DNA from: Gammaproteobacteria bacterium
GTDB taxonomy: Bacteria > Pseudomonadota > Gammaproteobacteria > Granulosicoccales > Granulosicoccaceae
Assembly: GCA_020444765.1 (NCBI GenBank)
Contig: JAGRHW010000045.1
Coordinates: 1 to 13,983, forward strand
Length of the DNA: 13,983 nucleotides
Direction: 5' to 3'
The translations under genes and the position numbers were made by a program. The notes beneath the pieces are model-generated. The model was not told the DNA's origin and searched no databases. It was given only the letters and a program-made list of their open reading frames with translations. Positions 8,210 to 13,983 of the stretch are shown piece after piece. The first letter of the stretch is position 1. Each line of letters opens with the position of its first letter.

Positions 8210-8887
8210 CTAATTCCCTTCCTGGAGTTTGTAGCCTGCGCCACGCACGGTAACCAGTAGCTCGCTATCGAAGTCCTTGTCGATCTTGCTGCGCAGTCGG
8301 CTGATTTGTACGTCAATGACATTGGTCTGAGGATCAAAGTGGTAATCCCAGACATTCTCCAGCAACATGCTGCGGGTGACAACCTGGCCGGTGTGGCGCA
8401 TCAGGTATTCCAGCAGTCGGAATTCGCGCGGTTGCAGATTGATGTTCTTGCCGGCGCGGGTGACTTTGTGGCGCAAAAGATCCAGCGTCAAGTCGCCGAC
8501 CTGCAGTACCGTGCCCGATGCCTGGGTCTGCGAACGACGCGCCAGGGCCTGCAGCCGGGCGATCAGCTCGCTCAGCGAATAGGGCTTGGTCATGTAGTCA
8601 TCGCCGCCGGCCTTCAGCCCCATGACGCGTTCATCGACATCGTCGAGCGCGCTGAGGATAAGCACCGGGGTATTGTTACCGGAACGGCGCAGATCCTCGA
8701 TCAGGGTCAGGCCGTCTTTTTTCGGCAGCATGCGGTCGATGATCATGATGTCGTAGGCGTTGTCCGTTGCCAGCTTCAAACCGGCCTCGCCGTCGCCGCC
8801 ATGATCGACCGAATGGCCGCTTTCGCCCAATCCTTTGACCAGATAGGTTGCGGCCTCTGTATCGTCTTCGACTAGTAAAATTCTCAT
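8210..8887 (-). CDS. OmpR-family response regulator
   Basis: This is a DNA-binding response regulator of 225 residues. The receiver domain (1-115) starts MRILLVEDD with acidic residues E7, D8 and D9. It has phospho-acceptor D51 in IIDRMLP, switch residue S79 in LILSA, and K101 in MTKPYS. The C-terminal winged helix has LQPREFRLLEYLMRHTGQVVTR-style helices and a recognition region around DPQTNVIDVQISRLRSKID, the usual OmpR/PhoB form. The ATG at 8887 is chosen because MRILLVEDD is the family start and GGGG at 8893-8896 lies five bases before it. Seven more in-frame codons upstream are not family-like. It is first in a two-gene operon with the kinase and divergent from the protease gene, so autoregulation and control of that protease are natural hypotheses. 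Confidence 0.96.
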   Translation of the reverse strand: MRILLVEDDTEAATYLVKGLGESGHSVDHGGDGEAGLKLATDNAYDIMIIDRMLPKKDGLTLIEDLRRSGNNTPVLILSALDDVDERVMGLKAGGDDYMTKPYSLSELIARLQALARRSQTQASGTVLQVGDLTLDLLRHKVTRAGKNINLQPREFRLLEYLMRHTGQVVTRSMLLENVWDYHFDPQTNVIDVQISRLRSKIDKDFDSELLVTVRGAGYKLQEGN

Positions 8888-8917
8888 AGTGACCCCAATA
8901 ATAAACACGGGACAGCT

Positions 8918-8971
8918 AGCACGTAATGACGGGTTTGTAATGCAACCATTAATCTACGTGCTGTGTCATTA
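8918..8971. promoter_or_regulatory. Operator-like nested inverted repeats between regulator and protease genes
   Basis: The 120-base divergent gap holds AGCACGTA (8918-8925) mirrored by TACGTGCT (8955-8962), and TAATGAC (8924-8930) mirrored by GTCATTA (8965-8971). An inner TAATG (8938-8942) and CATTA (8947-8951) flank CAAC. In all there are four TAATG/CATTA half-sites, two in each orientation. A weak promoter toward the protease gene, ATGACG (8926-8931) and TAATCT (8950-8955) with an 18-base spacer, overlaps them. Binding by the adjacent OmpR-type regulator is an inference. Confidence 0.45.
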
Positions 8972-8996
8972 GCACCAGACAAAAACATACTCATTT

Positions 8997-9000
8997 GGAG
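8997..9000 (+). promoter_or_regulatory. Ribosome binding site fixing the HtrA start
   Basis: GGAG lies seven bases before the ATG at 9008, inside an A-rich spacer. It decides the start against an in-frame GTG at 8963, which lies within the operator-like repeats, and against an internal ATG at 9098 that has no such signal. Confidence 0.75.
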
Positions 9001-9007
9001 AAAAAAT

Positions 9008-10495
9008 ATGACTCTGTCTGCTGAACAACACCGGCATGCAAGCGTTTCCGGTGATTCATTTACATCAAATGCCGCAAAGCACAGTCTACCCGTAAAAATG
9101 CTGTTAAGGGTATCCCTACTGATGCTGTTGATGGCTTTCAGCTTACGTACCTTTGCCGACAGTCTGCCCGACTTTCAGTCGCTGGTGGAGAAAAACGGCA
9201 AGACGGTCGTCAAGATCAGCGTGACCACCGAAACCAAGGCCATGGATCTGCGCGGTGCGATTCCGGATTTCGACTCGGATCAGGTGCCGGAGTTCCTGCG
9301 CAAGTTCTTCGAACAAATGCCGAATATGCCGGACCCGCAGCCACGACGCGGCCAGGGCTTCGGTTCGGGATTCATCATTTCTGAAGACGGTTATATCGTC
9401 ACCAACGCACATGTGGTCGGCAATGCCACGGAAATCCGCGTGAGCATGCAGGATCGCACCAGCTACAAGGCCGAACTGGTCGGTGCCGACAAGCGTTCCG
9501 ATGTGGCCTTGCTGAAAATTGATGCCGAAGACCTGCCGGTCGCCGAACTCGGCGATTCCGACCAGATCAAGGTCGGCCAGTGGGTACTGGCGATCGGCTC
9601 ACCGTTCGGCTTTGAATACACGGCTACCCAGGGAATCGTTTCGGCGGTCGCCCGCAGTCTGCCGGACGACACCTATGTGCCGTTTATCCAGACCGACGTG
9701 GCCGTCAATCCCGGCAATTCCGGCGGTCCGCTGTACGACACCGAAGGCCGCGTGGTCGGTATCAATTCGCAGATCTATTCACAGTCCGGCGGCTATATGG
9801 GCCTGTCGTTTGCGATTCCGATCAATGTCGCCAAGGGCATTATCGAGCAGCTTAAGACCAAGGGTTATGCAAGTCGCGGCTGGCTCGGCGTGATGATCCA
9901 GAATGTCGATCAGTCACTGGCCGAATCGTTTGGTTTGTCCAAGCCGGAAGGCGCCCTGATCTCGCAAGTGACCGCCGACAGTCCGGCCGAGAAATCGGGC
10001 CTGCAGGTCGGCGATATCATCCTGTCATTCAACGGCCATCCGATTGGTCGCTCCAGCGATCTGCCGCCGATCGTCGGCACCACACCGGTCAACGAGACGG
10101 TGCCGGTGGATGTTATGCGCGGCGGTAAAAAGCAGGTTATCGACGTCACCATCGGCGAGCTGTCCGACGAACAGGGTGAGAGCAAGGTTGCCAGTCTGCC
10201 CGGTGCTGACAACTCCGGCCTCGGCGCCTCGGTTAAGGATTTGACCGCTGAGCAGAAAAAGGAAGCCGGTGTCAGCAATGGCGTGATGATCGCCGAGGTG
10301 GATCAGGATGGCGCGGCCGCTGTTGCCGGTATCGTCCCGGGCGATGTGCTGGTGTCGTTCAATCGCCAGACCGTCGACAGTGTCGGGCAATTGCGCGAAC
10401 TGATCAAGGATGCGCCCCGCGGACAATCGTTTCCTGTGTTGATCCAGCGTGGCGGTAATCCCGCGTTTCTCGCGATGACGCTGAAAAACAAGTAG
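9008..10495 (+). CDS. Periplasmic serine endoprotease DegP/MucD (HtrA) family
   Basis: This is a periplasmic HtrA protease and chaperone that degrades misfolded envelope proteins. It has 495 residues. The export signal is a hydrophobic core at about 31-46 ending at a likely cut after TFA (A50), preceded by an unusually long polar region of about 30 residues. The trypsin-like domain has the complete triad: H135 in TNAHV, D165 in RSDVALLK and S238 in GNSGGP. PDZ1 spans about 290-385 and starts at RGWLGV; PDZ2 spans about 405-492. Two PDZ domains and a moderate loop around 80-115 fit the DegP/MucD/DegQ type rather than DegS. It is divergent from a two-component system and followed by a strong terminator. 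Without relatives to compare, I leave open which subfamily name applies. Confidence 0.95.
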   Translation: MTLSAEQHRHASVSGDSFTSNAAKHSLPVKMLLRVSLLMLLMAFSLRTFADSLPDFQSLVEKNGKTVVKISVTTETKAMDLRGAIPDFDSDQVPEFLRKFFEQMPNMPDPQPRRGQGFGSGFIISEDGYIVTNAHVVGNATEIRVSMQDRTSYKAELVGADKRSDVALLKIDAEDLPVAELGDSDQIKVGQWVLAIGSPFGFEYTATQGIVSAVARSLPDDTYVPFIQTDVAVNPGNSGGPLYDTEGRVVGINSQIYSQSGGYMGLSFAIPINVAKGIIEQLKTKGYASRGWLGVMIQNVDQSLAESFGLSKPEGALISQVTADSPAEKSGLQVGDIILSFNGHPIGRSSDLPPIVGTTPVNETVPVDVMRGGKKQVIDVTIGELSDEQGESKVASLPGADNSGLGASVKDLTAEQKKEAGVSNGVMIAEVDQDGAAAVAGIVPGDVLVSFNRQTVDSVGQLRELIKDAPRGQSFPVLIQRGGNPAFLAMTLKNK

Positions 10496-10521
10496 GCTTG
10501 CGGGCTCGATCTTAAAGTTTG

Positions 10522-10550
10522 AAAGGTGGTCGTTCGGCCACCTTTTTTTT
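10522..10550 (+). terminator. Intrinsic terminator after the first HtrA gene
   Basis: AAAGGTGGTC and GGCCACCTTT form a stem with one G-T wobble around the tetraloop GTTC, followed without a gap by T residues (eight T, 10543-10550). It starts 26 bases after the protease stop. It ends only three bases before the ribosome binding site of the next gene. Confidence 0.92.
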
Positions 10551-10570
10551 GCAGGAGAGAATAGTCAATC

Positions 10571-11164
10571 ATGAAGCCCTATGCGGACGCCGCGGAAGAA
10601 AACAAGACGGTCGTGTTGCCGGTCCTCGATCCCTTGCTGAAAGACGTCGACAGGGTACTGGAAATCGGTTCCGGCACCGGTCAGCAAATTGTTTATTTTG
10701 CCGGTCAGCATCCGCAGATAAACTGGCAGGCGAGTGATCTGGAAGAGAATATTCCGGGTATCAGGCTCTGGATCGAGGAAGCCGGGCTGCCCAACCTGAA
10801 TCCGCCCATCGCCCTGAACGTTGCGCAAAATCCCTGGCCGCTGGAGCCGGTGCCGTTTATTTACACGTCCAATACCCTGCACATCATGTCGGCCAGGCAT
10901 GTCGAACTGTTTTTCGCCAATCTTGAGCAGGCCCTGCAACGTGATGCTTATTTGTGTGTCTACGGTCCGTTCAGTTTCAACGGCCGGCATATCAGCGAAA
11001 GCAACCAACGCTTCGATGCGTTTTTAAAACAGCGCGATCCGCTCAGCGGGATTCGCGATGTCGAGGATTTAAAGCGGTTTGCGGAAAAAGGCGGCGTGCA
11101 ACTTGATGACATGGTTGCATTACCGCATAACAATCACATGCTGATCTGGCGCAAGGCCGGTTGA
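10571..11164 (+). CDS. DUF938 family SAM-dependent methyltransferase-like protein
   Basis: This 197-residue protein belongs to the DUF938 family of class I methyltransferase-like proteins, which also has eukaryotic members (METTL26). The glycine-rich SAM-binding motif I is VLEIGSGTGQQ (29-39). It is followed by the acidic residue D56 in WQASDLEEN, which should bind the ribose, and by a family-typical NTLHIMS stretch in the middle. The N-terminus PYADAAEENK is also usual for the family. The substrate is not known. The ATG at 10571 follows GGAG (10554-10557) with a rather long 13-base spacer. Only 20 bases separate the upstream terminator from the start, so transcription must come from read-through or from a promoter inside or before that terminator. 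The C-terminal codons form one arm of its own terminator. Confidence 0.88.
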   Translation: MKPYADAAEENKTVVLPVLDPLLKDVDRVLEIGSGTGQQIVYFAGQHPQINWQASDLEENIPGIRLWIEEAGLPNLNPPIALNVAQNPWPLEPVPFIYTSNTLHIMSARHVELFFANLEQALQRDAYLCVYGPFSFNGRHISESNQRFDAFLKQRDPLSGIRDVEDLKRFAEKGGVQLDDMVALPHNNHMLIWRKAG

Positions 11165-11192
11165 CAGAACGGCTTTGCGCCAGCGGTTTTTT
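11146..11192 (+). terminator. Intrinsic terminator overlapping the end of the DUF938 gene
   Basis: A 14-bp stem, 11146-11159 with 11170-11183 (one G-T wobble), closes a 10-base loop that contains the methyltransferase stop codon. CGG and six T (11187-11192) follow. The left arm encodes the last residues of the protein, and the T tract runs into the stop codon of the convergent gene. On the minus strand no T tract follows, so it should work in the plus direction. Confidence 0.85.
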
Positions 11193-13398
11193 ATTGTGCG
11201 GATTGCTTGAGCTGTTCCTGTTTGCGAACAAACAGTTTTGTCAGGGTGTTTTCAAAGTCTTCGGTAAAGGCTTCTGCATCGCAGAGCGTGGAGTCGAGCA
11301 TCATGGTTCGCAGGGATTCGCGCATCATGGCCAGCTTTTTCAGATTGCCCGCCAGTCCGACTGCGACGTCGGTATAGTCGCCCGGTGAAAAGCTCACCAG
11401 TTCATCGAGTCCGATTTCCGCCAGCATGCCGGCGGTTTGCCGCGAGGCCGGCTTTTTACCGGCCAGCGTAACCACCGGCACGCCCATCCACATGGCTTCG
11501 CAACTGGTCAAACCGCCCGAAAACGGGTAGGTGTCGAGTGCTATATCGATATTCTGATAGTCGGTAAACACCTGGGCATGCGGGCGTGTTTCGCCGAGCA
11601 GGGTGATGCGTCCTGCATCGATGGCGTATTTTTTAAAGTTGTCGAGCAGCCGGTTGGCGATCGAGGCGTCGGCCAGGGTTTTCCAACTAAGTACAAGTAT
11701 GGAGTTTTTGCAGCGATGCAGAATATCACTCCACAAGGCGATGGTTTTGTCGTTGAGCTTGACCGGGTTGTTAAAGCTGCCGAAGGTGACAAAACCGTTT
11801 TGCTGGGCCGGCAGCGGATTGACCGGTGGTGCGTAATCCGGCGCGGCGTAGCAACAGCGGGAATGAGGCAGAAAGCAGATCTTTTCGGTGAATTGCCAGT
11901 GCAGAAAATCCGGCAGGCAAACAGAATCGCTCAGCAGATAATCCATCGAGTCCAGACTTGATGTGTGAGGGTAGCCCAACCAGGTGATTTGCAAGGGCGC
12001 GGGTTTCAGCGAAAACATCCGCAAACGGTGGCCGCTGGTATGGCCGGACAGATCGAACAGCACATCGATTTCGTCATCACGAATCTGCCGGGCCAGTTCA
12101 TGATCACTGAGATCCGCAACCTGACGCCATTGCTGAACGTGTTTGCGGGCCACGGCGGTCAGGTCGTCGTCGACCAGATTGTTTGAATACGTGGTGACCC
12201 TGAAACGGTCGCCGGAAATATTCCGCAAAACCGGCAACAGAAAATAGCTGATCGGATGGCGGCAAAAATCCGCCGAGACAAAACCGACCCGGATCGGTTG
12301 GTGGATATCGGCCCTGGCAGTAAAGTCAGCGTTAAGTGGCGGGTAGTGCTGATGTGCCGCAGCCCAGTTTGTATGTGCTTCGAAAAGGGTTTTTTCGTGA
12401 ATGTCAGGGCTATAGTTGAGGTACAGCAACAGATTACTGTGGCACTGGACGTAATTCGGACGGATTTCCAGCGCGCTGCGAAACGCGTCGAGCGCATCAT
12501 CGAGTCTGCCCTGATCAGCGTAAGTCAGTCCGAGATTGTTCCAGGCCTCGGCAAAATCATGTTTCAGTTCGATGGCTTTTCTGAAACAACGCACGGCTTT
12601 CTGCAGATTTCCCAGGTTTTTATGAGCGTAACCGCAACCGTTCCAGGCTTCGGCAACATTGGCATTGGCTTCCGTGGCGGTTTCAAAACAGCGCAAGGCA
12701 TCCGCCGGATAGTTCTGGCGTAACAGCAGATTACCCTTGTTATTCAGCGCCAGTGAGTAGTGTTTGTCGAGTCCCAGGGCTTTTTCATAGGCTTTGAAGG
12801 CAAGCTCCACGTGCCCGCTGTTGGCGTAGCAAATACCGAGATTGTTCCAGGCATCCTTGTATTTCGGGTCGATGCTCAAAGCCTTGTGAAAAAGCTTTTC
12901 GGCCTCGTTGCGACGGTGCAGACGGTTCATCAGGCTGCCGAGGTTGTTCCAGGCGGCGGCCAGACGAGGGTCCAGCTCGAGTGCATTCTGATAGGCGGCA
13001 ATCGCCTTGTCGATTTTACCGAGCGCCTGCCAGGTGTTGCCGAGATTGCAGGCCGCGTAACTGAACGATTCATCCTGTTGCAGGGCTTTTTGGAAATAAC
13101 CGACCGCCGTATCGTATTTTTTTTGTGCGTGATACAAACTGCCGAGGTTGTTGAGTACGAAGCGGTTTTGCGGTTCCAGCGCCAGGGCTTTTCTCAGCAG
13201 TGTTTCGCTGTCGCGGGTCTGGCCGGTTTCCATGCACACGACCGCGCGCAGGCGCAGGGCCTCGACGTTGTCCGGAAAATCGTTCAGAACCTGCAGATAA
13301 ACCAGATTGGCTTCGTCGCGTTTTCCGGCGCGGTGTAATTGCCTGGCTTGTTCGAGAATTGCCGGAATTTCGTTTTCCGGAATGTGAAGGTCTGCCAC
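11191..13398 (-). CDS. TPR-repeat O-GlcNAc transferase-like glycosyltransferase (SPINDLY / GT41 type)
   Basis: This 735-residue protein pairs TPRs with a glycosyltransferase family 41 domain, the layout of protein O-GlcNAc transferase and SPINDLY. Nine 34-residue TPRs run from 13 to 318, many with AWNNLG and YPNA-like endings such as ALELDP. After a linker the catalytic region has RVGFVSADFCRHPISYF with H381, DLSGHTSGHRL (449-459), TWLGYPHTSSL (472-482), FGSFNNPVKL with K547, and a C-terminal CEAMWMGVPVVTLAGKK (633-649). By motif position H381 and K547 correspond to the His and Lys important in human OGT. It has no signal peptide or membrane segment, so it should be cytosolic. The start is a GTG at 13398 with GGAG (13410-13407 on the minus strand) eight bases before it. 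Donor sugar (UDP-GlcNAc or GDP-fucose) and target are not evident from the sequence. Confidence 0.9.
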   Translation of the reverse strand: MADLHIPENEIPAILEQARQLHRAGKRDEANLVYLQVLNDFPDNVEALRLRAVVCMETGQTRDSETLLRKALALEPQNRFVLNNLGSLYHAQKKYDTAVGYFQKALQQDESFSYAACNLGNTWQALGKIDKAIAAYQNALELDPRLAAAWNNLGSLMNRLHRRNEAEKLFHKALSIDPKYKDAWNNLGICYANSGHVELAFKAYEKALGLDKHYSLALNNKGNLLLRQNYPADALRCFETATEANANVAEAWNGCGYAHKNLGNLQKAVRCFRKAIELKHDFAEAWNNLGLTYADQGRLDDALDAFRSALEIRPNYVQCHSNLLLYLNYSPDIHEKTLFEAHTNWAAAHQHYPPLNADFTARADIHQPIRVGFVSADFCRHPISYFLLPVLRNISGDRFRVTTYSNNLVDDDLTAVARKHVQQWRQVADLSDHELARQIRDDEIDVLFDLSGHTSGHRLRMFSLKPAPLQITWLGYPHTSSLDSMDYLLSDSVCLPDFLHWQFTEKICFLPHSRCCYAAPDYAPPVNPLPAQQNGFVTFGSFNNPVKLNDKTIALWSDILHRCKNSILVLSWKTLADASIANRLLDNFKKYAIDAGRITLLGETRPHAQVFTDYQNIDIALDTYPFSGGLTSCEAMWMGVPVVTLAGKKPASRQTAGMLAEIGLDELVSFSPGDYTDVAVGLAGNLKKLAMMRESLRTMMLDSTLCDAEAFTEDFENTLTKLFVRKQEQLKQSAQ
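12445..13362 (-). repeat. Nine tandem 102-bp TPR-coding units
   Basis: The TPR part of the glycosyltransferase gene repeats every 102 bases. The plus-strand 17-mer CCGAGATTGTTCCAGGC occurs identically at 12530-12546 and 12836-12852, and with one change at 12938-12954. All three are in phase with the 102-base period. It encodes the AWNNLG core. Confidence 0.85.
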
Positions 13399-13612
13399 AG
13401 ATTACGCTCCGTTCCAGGATACTTTTCCATGCCAGGCCAGAGTTTACGCTTTAAAATCATCTCGCAGGATCAGCAATTTTAGTAATCGGAAAACTGGCAC
13501 CCGATTTATTGTTGCCGGGCGACGGGCGGAACATGACGAATTTTTCAGCGAACTTCCAGCCTGTTTCGTTAAAATAAAAAACATCATCGTGGTATTCAAA
13601 AGATAGCGTTTT

Positions 13613-13983
13613 ATGCGAACTATTATCGGAAAACTTGTTGTTTTATTCGCTTTGTCTCTGGCGGTTTCGTCAATATCGCAGGCTGCCTTGCCGGCGTTTT
13701 TCGATGGCAAGCCGATGCCGACACTGGCGCCGATGCTTGAAAAAACCACTCCGGCAGTGGTCAATATCGCAACCCGCAGCACGCGCACCCTGCCGCGCAA
13801 TCCGCTGCTCGACGATCCGTTTTTCAGGCAGTTTTTCGATGTACCTGAGCGACCACGCGAACGAACCAGCCAGAGTCTGGGGTCGGGTGTTATCGTCAAT
13901 GCAAAAGACGGCTATATCATCACCAACCATCATGTCATCGACGGAGCGGATGAAATCACCGTCACGTTGAGCGATGGCCGTGA
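13613..13983 (+). CDS. Second HtrA/DegQ-type serine protease, N-terminal part (3' end outside window)
   Basis: The first 123 codons of a second periplasmic HtrA protease are present; the reading frame stays open to the window edge. Residues 1-24 form a conventional signal peptide, with a basic start, a hydrophobic core and a likely cut after SQA. Then follow LAPMLEKTTPAVVNIAT (38-54), DPFFRQFF (68-75), SLGSGVIV (88-95) and the catalytic-histidine motif TNHHVI with H107. The spacing between the start of the protease domain and the histidine is short, as in DegQ/DegS. The catalytic Asp and Ser and any PDZ domains lie beyond the window, so DegQ and DegS cannot be separated with certainty, though a cleavable signal favours DegQ. 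It is only a distant paralogue of the HtrA at 9008-10495. No strong ribosome binding site precedes the ATG. Confidence 0.9.
   Translation, partial: MRTIIGKLVVLFALSLAVSSISQAALPAFFDGKPMPTLAPMLEKTTPAVVNIATRSTRTLPRNPLLDDPFFRQFFDVPERPRERTSQSLGSGVIVNAKDGYIITNHHVIDGADEITVTLSDGR

Noticed and set aside
8306..8875. A 189-codon plus-strand open frame opposite the response regulator
   Set aside because: It is antisense to a complete receiver/winged-helix gene and its translation shows no recognisable motif.
8897..8903. TATTAT as a -10 element for the response regulator gene
   Set aside because: It would start the transcript within the ribosome binding site, and no -35 hexamer fits at 16-18 bases.
8963..9007. 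An in-frame GTG start that would lengthen the first HtrA by 15 residues
   Set aside because: The added residues are not signal-like, the GTG lies in the operator-like repeats, and the ATG at 9008 has a well-placed GGAG.
13495..13515. TGGCAC followed by TTGC, resembling a sigma-54 promoter
   Set aside because: The TTGC is about six bases too far from TGGCAC; at the correct spacing the sequence is TTAT.
13550..13576. GAACTT resembling a sigma-E -35 element before the second HtrA gene
   Set aside because: The full GGAACTT is not present, and no sigma-E-like -10 lies at 15-19 bases; only an A-rich tract is there.
13444..13899. A 151-codon minus-strand open frame at the start of the second HtrA gene
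   Set aside because: It overlaps a clear signal peptide and protease start on the plus strand, and its product looks like an antisense shadow.

Overview
The window is a dense stretch of a proteobacterial chromosome, most likely gammaproteobacterial and Gram-negative. The grounds are the separate GlyQ and GlyS chains, the heptose phosphatase GmhB (LPS core), the lysophosphatidate acyltransferase beside it (the glyQ-glyS-gmhB-plsC neighbourhood is known from Pseudomonas), the rph//yicC divergent pair known from enterics, and exported HtrA proteases. No mobile element, tRNA, rRNA or CRISPR array is visible, and coding density is high. I cannot name the species.

Layout. (1) Positions 1-3937, plus strand: an overlapping operon of glyQ (3' end only), glyS, gmhB, a plsC-type acyltransferase and an unrecognised 86-residue protein. 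All junctions abut or overlap, and two of them are TTGA stop/start overlaps. (2) 3904-5281, minus strand: rdgB and rph, nucleotide and tRNA housekeeping, converging on the first operon. (3) 5404-6666, plus strand: yicC and an unrecognised 126-residue protein with one membrane segment. (4) 6714-8887, minus strand: an OmpR-family response regulator followed by its membrane histidine kinase. (5) 9008-11164, plus strand: a DegP/MucD-type protease divergent from the two-component genes, a strong terminator, then a DUF938 methyltransferase-like gene ending in a second strong terminator. (6) 11191-13398, minus strand: a 735-residue protein with nine TPRs and an O-GlcNAc-transferase-type (SPINDLY) catalytic domain. 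(7) 13613-13983, plus strand: the N-terminal 123 codons of a second HtrA/DegQ-type protease, cut by the window end.

The most interesting part is 6.7-14 kb. A two-component system shares a 120-bp divergent intergenic region with an HtrA protease, and that region carries nested inverted repeats built on TAATG/CATTA half-sites. A second HtrA gene lies about 3 kb downstream, with a bacterial OGT-like glycosyltransferase and an uncharacterised methyltransferase between the two. An envelope-stress module is a reasonable inference but is not shown by sequence alone. I found no clearly novel multi-gene system. The unknowns most worth following are the two small unrecognised proteins, the target of the OGT-like enzyme and the operator-like repeats.
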